A stretch of 64,000 nt of DNA from Hyphomicrobiales bacterium (lineage in GTDB: Bacteria; Pseudomonadota; Alphaproteobacteria; Rhizobiales; Beijerinckiaceae). The translations under genes were made by a program, and so were the position numbers. The notes beneath the pieces are model-generated. The model saw only the letters and a list, made by a program, of their open reading frames with translations, searched no databases and had not been told where the DNA came from. The DNA is taken from the NCBI GenBank assembly GCA_900470775.1, contig UCBZ01000008.1:1-64000 (forward strand), read 5' to 3'. Below, piece by piece: positions 38,283 to 47,289 of the stretch. Positions within the stretch are counted from its first letter, which is position 1; every line of letters starts with the position of its first letter.

Positions 38283-39065
38283 ATGCTGAGCTTCGAGACC
38301 CTGTCGAAAACCTATACCGACGGCACGCAGGCGCTTTCGGCCGTGACCGTCGATGTCGCGCCGGGCGAGATCCTGGCGCTGGTCGGCGGCTCCGGCTGCG
38401 GCAAGACCACGCTGTTGCGGTTGATCGCCGGGCTGGACCGCCCGAGCGCCGGACGCATCATCCTGAACGACGAGACGATCACCGTGCCCCGCGCCGATGT
38501 CGGCGTCATCTTCCAGGAGCCGCGCCTGTTCCCCTGGCTCTCGGTGGCCGAGAATGTCGGCTTCGGCCTGTCGCATCTCTCGGCTTTCGAGCGCGAGGGG
38601 CTCGTCACCAACGCGCTCGTCCGGGTCGGCCTTGCCGGCCATGACGGGCGCTGGCCGCGCGAACTCTCCGGCGGCCAGCAGCAGCGCGTCGCGATCGCAC
38701 GCGCGCTGGTGACGCGGCCGAAGCTGCTCCTGATGGACGAACCCTTCTCGGCGCTCGACGCCACCACGCGGGCGAGCCTGCACGGCCATCTCCTGGCACT
38801 CTGGGCCGAGAGCCGCCCGACCATGGTGATGGTGACCCATGACGTCGAGGAGGCGGTGACGCTGGCCGATCGCATCGTGGTGATGCAGCCCAAGCCCGGC
38901 CGCATCTTCGACGAGTTCGACAACCCGCTCGCCCGCCCGCGCGACCGGCTCTCGCCGGCCTTCGACGCCGCCAAGCGCGACGTGCTGCGCAGCCTCGACC
39001 GCTCGCTGCGCGATGAGGCCCCGCATCAGCAGAAGACGGCCGAGACGGCGGGGATGTGGTGGTGA
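38283..39065 (+). CDS. ABC transporter ATP-binding protein (SsuB-like)
   Basis: A 260-residue ATPase with Walker A GGSGCGKTT, Q-loop FQEPRLFPW, signature LSGGQQQRVAIARAL, Walker B LLLMDEPFSALD and the switch His in MVTHDVEEA. The closest named family is SsuB/TauB/NrtD, consistent with the two upstream genes. The C-terminal tail (about 225-260) is polar. Confidence 0.93.
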   Translation: MLSFETLSKTYTDGTQALSAVTVDVAPGEILALVGGSGCGKTTLLRLIAGLDRPSAGRIILNDETITVPRADVGVIFQEPRLFPWLSVAENVGFGLSHLSAFEREGLVTNALVRVGLAGHDGRWPRELSGGQQQRVAIARALVTRPKLLLMDEPFSALDATTRASLHGHLLALWAESRPTMVMVTHDVEEAVTLADRIVVMQPKPGRIFDEFDNPLARPRDRLSPAFDAAKRDVLRSLDRSLRDEAPHQQKTAETAGMWW

Positions 39066-39159
39066 CGTCTCGCCCCTCATTCGCTTTACGATGGTCTGCG
39101 GCCGCGCAAGGCTCTATCAGCCATCCTGACAGGCCCATCTGAATCCGAGGTTCAAAACC

Positions 39160-39669
39160 ATGGACGTCACCGCTCTCCGCGCTCTCCAGGCTCCCCTGAA
39201 GGACGCCTACCGCACCGATCCGGAGGCCGCGGTCGTCACGCTCAAGGCCCGCGGCGAACTCGACGACCAGCACATTGCCTGCAAGGTCGAGACCGGACGG
39301 GCCATCGCGCTTGCCGGCCTGCACCCGGCCACCGGCGGTACGGGCGCCGAACTCTGCTCCGGCGACATGCTGCTGGAGGCGCTGGTCGCCTGCGCCGGCG
39401 TCACGCTGAAGGCGGTCGCAACCGCGCTCGAGATCGAGCTGAAGAAGGGTATCGTCCATGCCGAGGGCGATCTCGACTTCCGCGGCACGCTGGGCGTCGC
39501 CAGGGATGCAGCCGTCGGCTTCAAGGCGATCCGGCTCTCCTTCGAGGTCGAGACCGACGCCCCGCAGGAGAAGCTCGACGCCCTGCTGAAGCTGACCGAG
39601 CGCTATTGCGTCGTGTTCCAGACGCTGAACGTGAAGCCGGAATTGAGCGCGGTGCTGACGGTCGCCTAA
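39160..39669 (+). CDS. OsmC-family protein
   Basis: A 169-residue OsmC/YhfA-type protein. The N-terminal beta region and the two characteristic cysteine-containing helices (ELCSGDMLLEALVACAGVTLK) are present; OsmC/Ohr members use two such cysteines to reduce organic hydroperoxides. Peroxidase activity is inferred. Its stop abuts the rmuC stop, with no base between, on the opposite strand. Confidence 0.88.
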   Translation: MDVTALRALQAPLKDAYRTDPEAAVVTLKARGELDDQHIACKVETGRAIALAGLHPATGGTGAELCSGDMLLEALVACAGVTLKAVATALEIELKKGIVHAEGDLDFRGTLGVARDAAVGFKAIRLSFEVETDAPQEKLDALLKLTERYCVVFQTLNVKPELSAVLTVA

Positions 39670-40854
39670 TCACTCCGCCGCGTTCTTCAGCGCCAGCCCC
39701 TCCGCAAACGGCAACGTCGGCTCGGCCTTCGCGTCGTCGAACTCCAGCGCGACGATCCGCTCGCCCCGGCTGGTGATCTTGCCGGCCGAGGTGCGGATGC
39801 CGGCGACGTCGTCCTGGGTCTGGCGGAAATGCTGGTCGAGCTTCTCGGCCCGTTCGCCCAGCCGCCGGACATCGACCAGAAGCTTGCCGACCTCGCTCTG
39901 GATCACCTGCGCCTCCTCGCGCATGCGGGCGTCGCGCACCAGCGACTGCATCAGCTGGATCGCCAGCGCCAGCAGCGATGGCGAGACGATCATGATCCGG
40001 GCGCGATGCGCCTTCTGGATGACGTCGTCGAAATGCTCGTGCAGATCGGCATAGATCGATTCCGACGGCACGAAGAGCAGCGCCATGTCCTGCGTCTCGC
40101 CGGGCAGGAAATAGCGCTCGGCAATGTCCTTCACATGCACGCCGACATCGTTGCGGACGCGGATGCACGCGGCCTTGCGCGCCTCGTCGCCGCGCGCCTC
40201 CCGCAATAGCGTGAAGCTCTCGAGCGGGAACTTGGCGTCGATCACGAGGCCGCGCCCGTCGCCCGGCAGGGTCACCATGCAGTCCGGTCGCCGGCCGTTC
40301 GAGAGCTGCGGCTGGAAGGCGAAGAAGGCGCTCGGCAGCCCGTCGCGGATGATCGCCTCCATCCGACCCTGGCCATAGGCGCCGCGTGCCTGCTTGTTGG
40401 AGAGCACGTCCTTCAGCGTCACCACCTCCGAGGTCAGGTCGGTCAGGTTCTTCTGCGCCGAATCGATCACGGCCAGCCGCTCCTGCAGCTTGCCGAGGCT
40501 TTCCGAGGTCTGACGGACGTTCTGCTCCAGTCCCTGGCCAACCTGATGGCGCAGGCCGTCCATCCGGTCGGCGACGAGCCGTGCCAGATCGCCCTGCCGC
40601 GTCGACAGAATCTCGGCCATCGACTGCATGCGTCCGGTCAATTCGGACTGGAGCCGGTTCATCTCCGCGACCTTGTCGTCCATCTCGCGGGCGCGCTCGG
40701 CGGCGATCGCCGCTTCCAGCGCGCGGCCCCGGCCGCCGCGCCAGGAGGAAAGCGCGACGATGACGAGCAAGCCGAGGCTCAGGACAGCGAAGCCCAAAGC
40801 GGCCTCGGCCCATGTCACGGGGCGGTCGAGCAGGATGAAGGCGATCTCTTTCAT
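39670..40854 (-). CDS. rmuC: RmuC, DNA recombination limiting protein
   Basis: A 394-residue RmuC protein: N-terminal membrane helix (about 15-37), a long coiled coil (about 45-140), then the RmuC nuclease-like domain (GRMEAIIRDGL, PGDGRGLVIDAKFPLESF, FVPSESIYADL), which resembles a PD-(D/E)xK fold. RmuC limits recombination of inverted repeats in E. coli. It diverges from def, an arrangement seen in relatives. Confidence 0.93.
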   Translation of the reverse strand: MKEIAFILLDRPVTWAEAALGFAVLSLGLLVIVALSSWRGGRGRALEAAIAAERAREMDDKVAEMNRLQSELTGRMQSMAEILSTRQGDLARLVADRMDGLRHQVGQGLEQNVRQTSESLGKLQERLAVIDSAQKNLTDLTSEVVTLKDVLSNKQARGAYGQGRMEAIIRDGLPSAFFAFQPQLSNGRRPDCMVTLPGDGRGLVIDAKFPLESFTLLREARGDEARKAACIRVRNDVGVHVKDIAERYFLPGETQDMALLFVPSESIYADLHEHFDDVIQKAHRARIMIVSPSLLALAIQLMQSLVRDARMREEAQVIQSEVGKLLVDVRRLGERAEKLDQHFRQTQDDVAGIRTSAGKITSRGERIVALEFDDAKAEPTLPFAEGLALKNAAE

Positions 40855-40972
40855 GGGGAGAGCCTAGCCGATTCGGGTGAATCAATTCGAACGAAAGCGG
40901 AACAGTTTGACCGACTGCACGCAAGAGCTTATGTCGCCGGTTCGTCACGAAAACCCGCGCAGAAACCCGTCC

Positions 40973-41551
40973 ATGGCCATCCGCCCACTCGTCATCCTGC
41001 CTGATGCCCAGCTTCGGCTGGTCTCGACCCCGGTCGAGGAGATCACACCCGAAATCCGCACACTCGTCGCCGACATGTTCGACACGATGTATGATGCGCC
41101 CGGCATCGGCCTCGCCGCCATCCAGATTGGCGCGCCTTGGCGCGTCGTGACGCTCGACGTCGCCAAGCGGGCCGCGAGCGAGGCGGAGGAGGACGAGCCG
41201 GAAGGCGGCGAGGCGCAGGAGAAGCGTGACGCCCAGCCGCGCGAGCCGATGGCCTTCATCAACCCCGAGATCACCTGGTCTTCGGATGAGACCAGCGTCT
41301 ATGAGGAAGGCTGCCTCTCGATCCCCGAATATTACGAGGAGGTCGAGCGCCCGGCCTCAGTCAAGGTCGCCTATACGGATCTCGACGGCAAGCGCCAGGA
41401 GATCGAGGCCGACGGGTTGCTCGCCACCTGCCTGCAGCACGAGATCGACCACCTCAATGGCGTCCTTTTCATCGATCATCTCTCGCGCCTCAAGCGCGAG
41501 CGCGTCACCAAGCGCTTCGCCAAGCAGGCCAAACGCGACGGGGTCGCGTAG
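40973..41551 (+). CDS. def: Peptide deformylase with acidic insertion
   Basis: Def removes the formyl group from nascent N-terminal Met. The 192-residue protein has all three metal motifs: [10 protein letters not shown] (about 44-53), EGCLSIP with Cys114, and QHEIDHLNG with His156, Glu157 and His160. Between motif 1 and 2 there is an acidic insertion of about 25 residues (about 67-92, [15 protein letters not shown]...), longer than in many deformylases. ATG 40973 is chosen; 40877 is further upstream in frame. fmt follows 45 bases on. Confidence 0.95.
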   Translation: MAIRPLVILPDAQLRLVSTPVEEITPEIRTLVADMFDTMYDAPGIGLAAIQIGAPWRVVTLDVAKRAASEAEEDEPEGGEAQEKRDAQPREPMAFINPEITWSSDETSVYEEGCLSIPEYYEEVERPASVKVAYTDLDGKRQEIEADGLLATCLQHEIDHLNGVLFIDHLSRLKRERVTKRFAKQAKRDGVA

Positions 41552-41596
41552 GCAAGGATACCGCCGTCCTGGCGCGTTTAAGGTAAAGTCCAGCGT

Positions 41597-42526
41597 ATGA
41601 GTTTGCGCGTCATCTTCATGGGCACGCCCGATTTCGCGGTGCCGACGCTGACCGAGATCATCGGCCAGGGCCACGAGGTCGTGAGCTGCTACACCCGCGC
41701 CCCGGCGCAGGCCGGGCGCGGACTCGAACTCAAGCCCTCTCCCGTGCACAGGGCGGCCGAGCGCTTCGGCATTCCCGTCTTCACGCCCTCGACCCTGAAG
41801 ACGGCCGAGGTCGCCGAGCAGATCGCCTCACATGATGCGGATGTCGCCGTCGTCGTCGCCTATGGCATGATCCTGCCGCAAGCGATCCTCGATCTGCCGG
41901 AACTGGGCTGCCTCAACCTGCATGCCTCGCTGCTGCCGCGCTGGCGCGGTGCGGCTCCGATCCAGCGCGCGGTCATGGCCGGCGACGCCGAAAGCGGCGT
42001 CTGCGTCATGAAGATGGAAGCCGGTCTCGATACCGGCCCGGTCGGCATGGTCGAGCGGCTGGAGATCGGCCCCGACATGAATTCGGGCGAACTGCATGAC
42101 CGGCTGGCGCCCCTGGGCGCGGATCTGATGGTGCGCGCATTGGCGGCGCTCGGACGCGGGGCCCTGCACTTCACGCCGCAGCCGGAGGAGGGCGTCACCT
42201 ATGCCGCCAAGATCGGCAATGCCGAGGCGAAGCTGAACTGGGCCCGCCCTGCGCGGCAGGTGCATGACCTCGTGCGCGGCCTTGCGCCCTTTCCCGGCGC
42301 CTTCGCCGAGATCGATCTGGGGAAGGGGCCGGAACGCCTCAAGATCTTGCGCACGGCCCTCGCCGGCGGCGCGGCCGAGCCCGGCATGCTGCTCGACGAC
42401 GAGGGCACGGTCGCCTGTGCGGAAGGAGCCGTGAAACTGCTTCAGGTCCAGCGGGCTGGCGGCCGGCCTGTCAGCGGAGCCGAGTTCCTGCGTGGTGCCC
42501 GGCTCGCCGCCGGCGCGACGCTCTGA
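41597..42526 (+). CDS. fmt: Methionyl-tRNA formyltransferase
   Basis: Fmt formylates initiator Met-tRNA. The 309-residue enzyme has the N-terminal formyltransferase domain with the catalytic [15 protein letters not shown] motif and a C-terminal OB-fold domain. def, fmt and truA form an initiation/tRNA operon; the fmt stop overlaps the truA start by one base. Confidence 0.97.
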   Translation: MSLRVIFMGTPDFAVPTLTEIIGQGHEVVSCYTRAPAQAGRGLELKPSPVHRAAERFGIPVFTPSTLKTAEVAEQIASHDADVAVVVAYGMILPQAILDLPELGCLNLHASLLPRWRGAAPIQRAVMAGDAESGVCVMKMEAGLDTGPVGMVERLEIGPDMNSGELHDRLAPLGADLMVRALAALGRGALHFTPQPEEGVTYAAKIGNAEAKLNWARPARQVHDLVRGLAPFPGAFAEIDLGKGPERLKILRTALAGGAAEPGMLLDDEGTVACAEGAVKLLQVQRAGGRPVSGAEFLRGARLAAGATL

Positions 42527-43263
42527 TGCCGCGCTACAAGCTCGTCATCGAATATGACGGTACGCCCTTCTCGGGCTGGCAGCGCCAGCTCAACGGATCG
42601 TCCGTGCAGCAGAGCGTTGAGGAGGCGATTCAAGCCTTCTGCGGCCATGCGGTCAGGCTGCATTGCGCGGGCAGAACCGATGCCGGCGTCCATGCCACGC
42701 ATCAGGTCGCCCATGTCGATCTCGACAAGGAATGGCGCACCGACGTGGTGCGCGACGCCAGCAATGCCCGGCTCAAGAGCCTGCCGGTCGCGGTCGTCAG
42801 CGCGGAAGCCGTGCCCGACGATTTCGACGCGCGGATCTCGGCCAAGCGGCGCTATTACATCTACCGCATCATCGACCGGCGCGCGCAGCCGGCACTCGAC
42901 CGCGACCGGCTCTGGCATGTGCCGGTGAAGCTCGACCACGAGGCGATGGACCGCTCGGCCAAGGCGCTGCTCGGTCATCACGACTTCACCACCTTCCGCG
43001 CCGCCGAATGCCAGGCCAACAGCCCGATGCGGACGCTCGACCGGCTCGATGTCCGCCGCGAGGGCGACGAGATCGTGGTCTATGTCCACGCCCGCTCCTT
43101 CCTGCACCATCAGGTCCGCTCGATCGTCGGCTGCCTGAAGATGGTCGGCGCCGGACGCTGGCCGGAGAACAAGCTGGGCAAGGTCCTGGCGGCGTGCGAC
43201 CGCTCGCAATGCGCCGCGCTGGCGCCGCCCTGCGGGCTTTATTTGGCAGGGGTGGACTATTGA
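42526..43263 (+). CDS. truA: tRNA pseudouridine synthase A
   Basis: TruA converts uridines 38-40 of the anticodon arm to pseudouridine. The catalytic Asp52 is in CAGRTDAGVHA. The 245-residue protein has the usual two-lobed length and the motif HHQVRSIVGCLK near the C-terminus. It is coupled to fmt (TGATG). Confidence 0.97.
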   Translation: MPRYKLVIEYDGTPFSGWQRQLNGSSVQQSVEEAIQAFCGHAVRLHCAGRTDAGVHATHQVAHVDLDKEWRTDVVRDASNARLKSLPVAVVSAEAVPDDFDARISAKRRYYIYRIIDRRAQPALDRDRLWHVPVKLDHEAMDRSAKALLGHHDFTTFRAAECQANSPMRTLDRLDVRREGDEIVVYVHARSFLHHQVRSIVGCLKMVGAGRWPENKLGKVLAACDRSQCAALAPPCGLYLAGVDY

Positions 43264-43285
43264 GGGCGCCGCGCGATCCGTCGCG

Positions 43286-43873
43286 TCACAGCGGCAGCAG
43301 CCCGAAGAGGCGCACCACGCCGTAATCCGCGATCACGCTCGCCAGCGCGATCGGAGCCGCGATCGCGCTCTCCTTGCCGAAGGCGGCGCGCGCCACGCAG
43401 TAGCGCAGCCGCAGCACGATCGCGCCGAAGGCCAGCGCCTGCATCGCGGCGAGGTTCGGGTTCGACCAGCCGATGGCGAACACGGCGGCCGGCACGGCCA
43501 TCAGGCTGGCCGAGACGATTCCCGCCCAGTTCCAGGCGATGACGAAGCTGGTGAAGCGCGGCGCATGGGCGAGGTTCGGCGCGAGTGCGATCAGGAGAGC
43601 GGGCACCGCCAGAACGGCGAGCAGTTCGGCTCCGATCACGGCCACGGCCAATGCAGGCGATGTGAACAATCCGGCGGAGTTGGGCAGCCCGGCAAGCAGG
43701 CGGACGGCGGCCAGGATGGCGATGCTGGCCGGCAGCATCAGCGCGAAGGCGAGGAAGGAGCGCCAGAAGCCGTCGCGCGTCAGGTCGAGTTCCTGGAGCG
43801 CCTCGGAGCCCTGGGTCATCAAATGCCACGAACCGCGCAGCGACCGCGTCACGTCCTCAGCAGCAAGCCTCAT
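43286..43873 (-). CDS. Membrane protein, Yip1-like, with structured ribosome binding site
   Basis: A 195-residue polytopic protein with five or so helices (about 44-66, 80-100, 104-122, 128-150, 170-190) and a conserved-looking loop (RLRYCVARAAFGKES). It resembles Yip1-like families by shape, but I do not assign a family firmly. The ATG at 43873 is preferred: it has TAAGGA 9 bases upstream. That site lies in the hairpin at 43883-43902. It sits between truA and dapE. Confidence 0.65.
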   Translation of the reverse strand: MRLAAEDVTRSLRGSWHLMTQGSEALQELDLTRDGFWRSFLAFALMLPASIAILAAVRLLAGLPNSAGLFTSPALAVAVIGAELLAVLAVPALLIALAPNLAHAPRFTSFVIAWNWAGIVSASLMAVPAAVFAIGWSNPNLAAMQALAFGAIVLRLRYCVARAAFGKESAIAAPIALASVIADYGVVRLFGLLPL

Positions 43874-43882
43874 GATCCAATT

Positions 43883-43902
43883 CCTTAGACTTTCGTCTAA
43901 GG
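43883..43902 (-). promoter_or_regulatory. GAAA-capped hairpin over the ribosome binding site
   Basis: On the transcript of the membrane protein gene, CCUUAGAC and GUCUAAGG form a perfect 8-bp stem closed by GAAA. The 3' arm contains most of the ribosome binding site UAAGGA, leaving only A and the spacer before the AUG free. This can hide the site from the ribosome. As DNA it is also a 20-bp dyad that could bind a repressor. Confidence 0.6.
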
Positions 43903-43929
43903 CAAATATTGGCCTAACCGACGGTGGCG

Positions 43930-45123
43930 TCAAGCCTCATGCTGCATTGCAAAATAAGCCGTGAGCAGCCGGTGCGTGATCCGCTCCAGCGCAAGCAGAT
44001 CCGCAGCCGCCACGCATTCGTTGACCTGATGCATGGTTTTGCCGACCGGGCCGTACTCCACCACGGGGCAGTAACTCTTGATGAAGCGCGCATCCGAGGT
44101 GCCGCCAGTGGTCGAGAGGGCAGGGCGCCGGCCCGTCTCGGCCTCGACGGCATCTGCCACCATTGCCACAAAAGGACCGGGCTGCGTCAGGAACGCGACT
44201 GAATTGGTCGGCTCGAAGCTGATCTCGTAGCGCACGCTGTTGCCGGCCGTCTCGCGCAGCCGCCGCTCGATCTCGGCGGCCAGCGTCTCCGGCGTCCAGA
44301 CATCGTTGAAGCGAATGTTGAACACGGCCTTCGCCTGCGCCGGCACGACATTGGTCGCGGGATTGCCGACATCGAGCGTCGTGACCTCGAGATTGCTCGG
44401 ATCGAAATGCTGGGTGCCCTGGTCGAGCGGCGCGGCGTCGAGCGCCGCCAGTAATCGCACTATGCCGCGGATCGGATTGTCGGCGAGATGGGGATAGCCG
44501 ACGTGGCCCTGCTTGCCGTTGACGGTGAGTTTGCCGGTCAGCGAGCCACGCCGACCGATCTTGATCATGTCGCTCATCGCCGCCGGGTTGGTCGGTTCGC
44601 CCAGCAGGCAGTGGTCGAAGCGTTCGCCTCGTGCATGCGCCCAGTCGAGCAGTTTGACGGTGCCGTTGACGGCCGGGCCTTCCTCGTCCCCGGTGACGAG
44701 AAAGGCGATCGAGCCGGGAGCGTTCGGATTGTCGCGCCGGAAGCGCAGCGCCGCCGCCATCATCGCGGAAAGCCCGCCCTTCATGTCGCAGGCGCCGCGC
44801 CCATGCACCATGCCGTCTTCGAGGACGCCGCCGAAGGGATCACGCGTCCAGGCGGCTGCGTCGCCGACCGGCACGACATCGGTATGGCCAGCGATGACGA
44901 AAACAGGTCCCTCCGTGCCGATCCGGGCATAGAGGTTCTCGATCTCCGGCATGCCCGGCGCGGTGAAGACGGGCCGCTCGACGCGATAACCTTGCGCCGA
45001 GAGCACGGCATCGAGCAGCGTCAGTGCGCCGCCTTCATGCGGCGTCACCGATGGGCAGCGGATCAGTGCCTGCGTCAGAGCGACGGGGTCGAGGGGATCG
45101 AAGGCGAGTGCTGGCTTGTCCAT
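43930..45123 (-). CDS. dapE: Succinyl-diaminopimelate desuccinylase
   Basis: DapE is a dizinc M20 hydrolase that makes LL-diaminopimelate. The 397-residue enzyme has AGHTDVVPVGD (first zinc His and Asp), HGRGACDMKGG, the catalytic Glu pair in TGDEEGPAVNGT, and the lid domain in the middle. It overlaps the upstream DUF805 gene by 49 bases. Confidence 0.96.
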   Translation of the reverse strand: MDKPALAFDPLDPVALTQALIRCPSVTPHEGGALTLLDAVLSAQGYRVERPVFTAPGMPEIENLYARIGTEGPVFVIAGHTDVVPVGDAAAWTRDPFGGVLEDGMVHGRGACDMKGGLSAMMAAALRFRRDNPNAPGSIAFLVTGDEEGPAVNGTVKLLDWAHARGERFDHCLLGEPTNPAAMSDMIKIGRRGSLTGKLTVNGKQGHVGYPHLADNPIRGIVRLLAALDAAPLDQGTQHFDPSNLEVTTLDVGNPATNVVPAQAKAVFNIRFNDVWTPETLAAEIERRLRETAGNSVRYEISFEPTNSVAFLTQPGPFVAMVADAVEAETGRRPALSTTGGTSDARFIKSYCPVVEYGPVGKTMHQVNECVAAADLLALERITHRLLTAYFAMQHEA

Positions 45124-45545
45124 CGTCCGGCTTTAGCATCGCCGTCGCGTCCTGCAAGCGGCTCTCCACCCTGCGCCGAGGGCATCAGACCGAGATCAAC
45201 CAGCGCGAACAGCCAGGCGATCAGCGAGACCGTGTCGAGCGAGGGCGCCCAGGCATAGGGCAGCCAGGGTTGCAACTGGCCAGGCAGCACAATCGTGCAG
45301 ATCAGGATGATGCCGTAGAGCGGTGCGCTGCCGCGATCCGTCGCACGCTTGGCGGCCAGTGCCGCCCAAGGAAACAGCGCGAAGGCATTGGCGAAGGCGA
45401 CGATCTGCTCTGCATGGAAGAAGGACAGCGCCGGTGCGAGTTGCTGGACGCCGAGCAGGGCCAGCGCGACCAGCGCGCTGCCCAGCCAGAAATGGCGCAG
45501 GCCGATGCGTCCTTCGAAATCGGTGAACAGGCGGAAAAAGAACAT
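45075..45545 (-). CDS. DUF805 membrane protein
   Basis: A 156-residue inner-membrane protein with about four helices. It starts with FFFRLFTDFEGRIGLRHFW, the DUF805 signature, and has the AAKRATDRG motif between helices 2 and 3. Function unknown. Its last 49 bases overlap dapE in another frame, so the two are probably coupled. A GGAG lies 9 bases before the ATG at 45545. Confidence 0.82.
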   Translation of the reverse strand: MFFFRLFTDFEGRIGLRHFWLGSALVALALLGVQQLAPALSFFHAEQIVAFANAFALFPWAALAAKRATDRGSAPLYGIILICTIVLPGQLQPWLPYAWAPSLDTVSLIAWLFALVDLGLMPSAQGGEPLAGRDGDAKAGRWTSQHSPSIPSTPSL

Positions 45546-45780
45546 CGTTGAAGCTCCGATGTCACCTTTCTGCCATGCCGCATCGCGGCCGGGAAGCTTA
45601 TGGTGAATAAACGGTTAACGCAGCCGCGAGCGGTCCTCTCCAGAAAACGCTTGAACGCCGCGCCCTGCGCCGCTAGCTGCGGCGGCAGGTGTTGGCATGG
45701 CGCAGACGAGATTCAGTTGCGGCGCGGACGTGGCTGCATCCGTTTGAGGGGCGCGTGGGCGCCCGAGCGAGGTTTGCGAG

Positions 45781-46395
45781 ATGACCATCCGTTTCCACCG
45801 CGGCGACCTGCCTGACGGGTTCGACGCCGGCGCCAGCATTGCGATCGACACCGAGACGCTGGGCCTCAACCCGCATCGCGACCGGCTCTGCGTCATTCAG
45901 CTCTCGCGCGGCGACGGCACCGCCGACGTGGTCCAGATCCCGAAAGGCGCCGAGCGCCCGGCCAATCTGGTGCGCCTGCTGGAGGATCCGGCGGTCCTGA
46001 AGCTGTTCCATTTCGCGCGCTTCGATGTCGCGGTGCTGCGCCAGGCCTTCGGCGTCGTCACCGGCCCGGTCTACTGCACCAAGATCGCCTCCAAGCTGAC
46101 GCGCACCTATACCGACAGGCACGGGTTGAAGGATCTGGTGCGGGAGCTGCTCGGCGTCGACCTCTCCAAGCAGCAGCAATCCTCCGACTGGGGCGCTGAC
46201 ACGCTGAGCGACGCCCAGCTCACTTACGCGGCGTCGGATGTACTGCACCTGCACGCGCTGCATGCGCGGCTGGAGACGATGCTCGCCCGCGAGGGCCGCA
46301 CGCATCTCGCCAGGGCCTGCTTCGACTTCCTCCCCTTCCGGGCCGAGCTCGATCTGGCGGGCTGGGCCGAGACCGATATTTTTGCCCATACTTGA
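45781..46395 (+). CDS. rnd: Short ribonuclease D (3'-5' exonuclease)
   Basis: A 204-residue DEDD-family exonuclease: Asp23 and Glu25 in AIDTETLGL, the second Asp in HFARFDVAVL, and the Tyr/Asp pair in LTYAASDVLHLHAL. It lacks the HRDC domains of E. coli RNase D, as is usual for this alphaproteobacterial form. It is followed by the lpt genes, a conserved arrangement. Confidence 0.92.
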   Translation: MTIRFHRGDLPDGFDAGASIAIDTETLGLNPHRDRLCVIQLSRGDGTADVVQIPKGAERPANLVRLLEDPAVLKLFHFARFDVAVLRQAFGVVTGPVYCTKIASKLTRTYTDRHGLKDLVRELLGVDLSKQQQSSDWGADTLSDAQLTYAASDVLHLHALHARLETMLAREGRTHLARACFDFLPFRAELDLAGWAETDIFAHT

Positions 46396-46498
46396 CAAAT
46401 TATAAGCCATCTTGCGTCAGTCTGGCTGTGATTGGCCGGCGTGGGGGCGCGCGGCGGACGACACGAAAAAGCCGTTAGCGACTGCCATTGCGCGGGAC

Positions 46499-47287
46499 AT
46501 GACTGTGGCGATGACATCCAATGACTGGGCCGCCCGCCCTGTGGGGCCTATGACCCGCAGCGCTGCGGCCTTCGGAGCCGCGCGCCGGCACACCATGCTG
46601 GTGCGCTTCCTGCGCCGTGCCATTCCCTTTGGCGCGCTCGTCGCGGTTCTCGGCCTGATCGTGGTGCCGTTTCTGAATCCGCTGCGCGGCGTCGCCAATG
46701 TGTCGCTGGGTGCGGTTGGCATCACCGGCGGCAAGGTCCGGATGGAAACACCGCGCCTCTCGGGCTATCGCAAGGACAACCGGCCCTATGAGGTTACCGC
46801 CGAAGCCGCGCTCCAGGAAATCCGCAATCCGACGCAGGTCGAGTTGCAGAAGCTGACCGCCCGGCTCCAAATGGAGCGCGAGGGCTGGGTCACAGTGAAC
46901 GCGAAGTCCGGTCTCTTCGACACGCAGAAGGAAAAGCTGCGGCTGGTCGACGATGTCCATGTCAAGACCGAGGCCGGCTACGACATTCGCATGCGGACCG
47001 CCGATGTCGACTTCAAGGGCGGCACAGTGGTGTCGAAGGAACCGGTCAAGGTCAGCCTGGGCACCACGACGATCGATGCCGATACGCTCGACGTGAAGGA
47101 CAATGGCGCTTTGATCGTTTTCCAGGGCCGGGTTCGCGCCTATATTCCGAATGCGCCCGCCGGCACGATCGCCGGGCCGGAGCGGGAGGGCAGCACGCCG
47201 CAACTGGAATTGCTCCAGTCGTCGGGGCGCAACCCGCCCTCCGATGAGGCGTCGACCGACGATCAGCCGAACGGTACGGGACAGTGA
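46499..47287 (+). CDS. lptC: LptC, LPS export bridge protein
   Basis: LptC is a single-span protein that takes LPS from LptB2FG and passes it to LptA. The 262-residue protein has a membrane helix at about 44-62 (AIPFGALVAVLGLIVVPF) and a periplasmic beta-jellyroll (about 75-240). Start choice is uncertain: 46499, 46511 and 46550 are all in frame. lptA follows, starting 2 bases after the stop. The C-terminal tail is polar. Confidence 0.9.
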   Translation: MTVAMTSNDWAARPVGPMTRSAAAFGAARRHTMLVRFLRRAIPFGALVAVLGLIVVPFLNPLRGVANVSLGAVGITGGKVRMETPRLSGYRKDNRPYEVTAEAALQEIRNPTQVELQKLTARLQMEREGWVTVNAKSGLFDTQKEKLRLVDDVHVKTEAGYDIRMRTADVDFKGGTVVSKEPVKVSLGTTTIDADTLDVKDNGALIVFQGRVRAYIPNAPAGTIAGPEREGSTPQLELLQSSGRNPPSDEASTDDQPNGTGQ

Positions 47288-47289
47288 CA

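Noticed and set aside
47284..47289. GTG start of lptA overlapping the lptC stop
   Set aside because: The ribosome binding site GGGA is only 2 bases from this GTG but 8 bases from the ATG at 47290.
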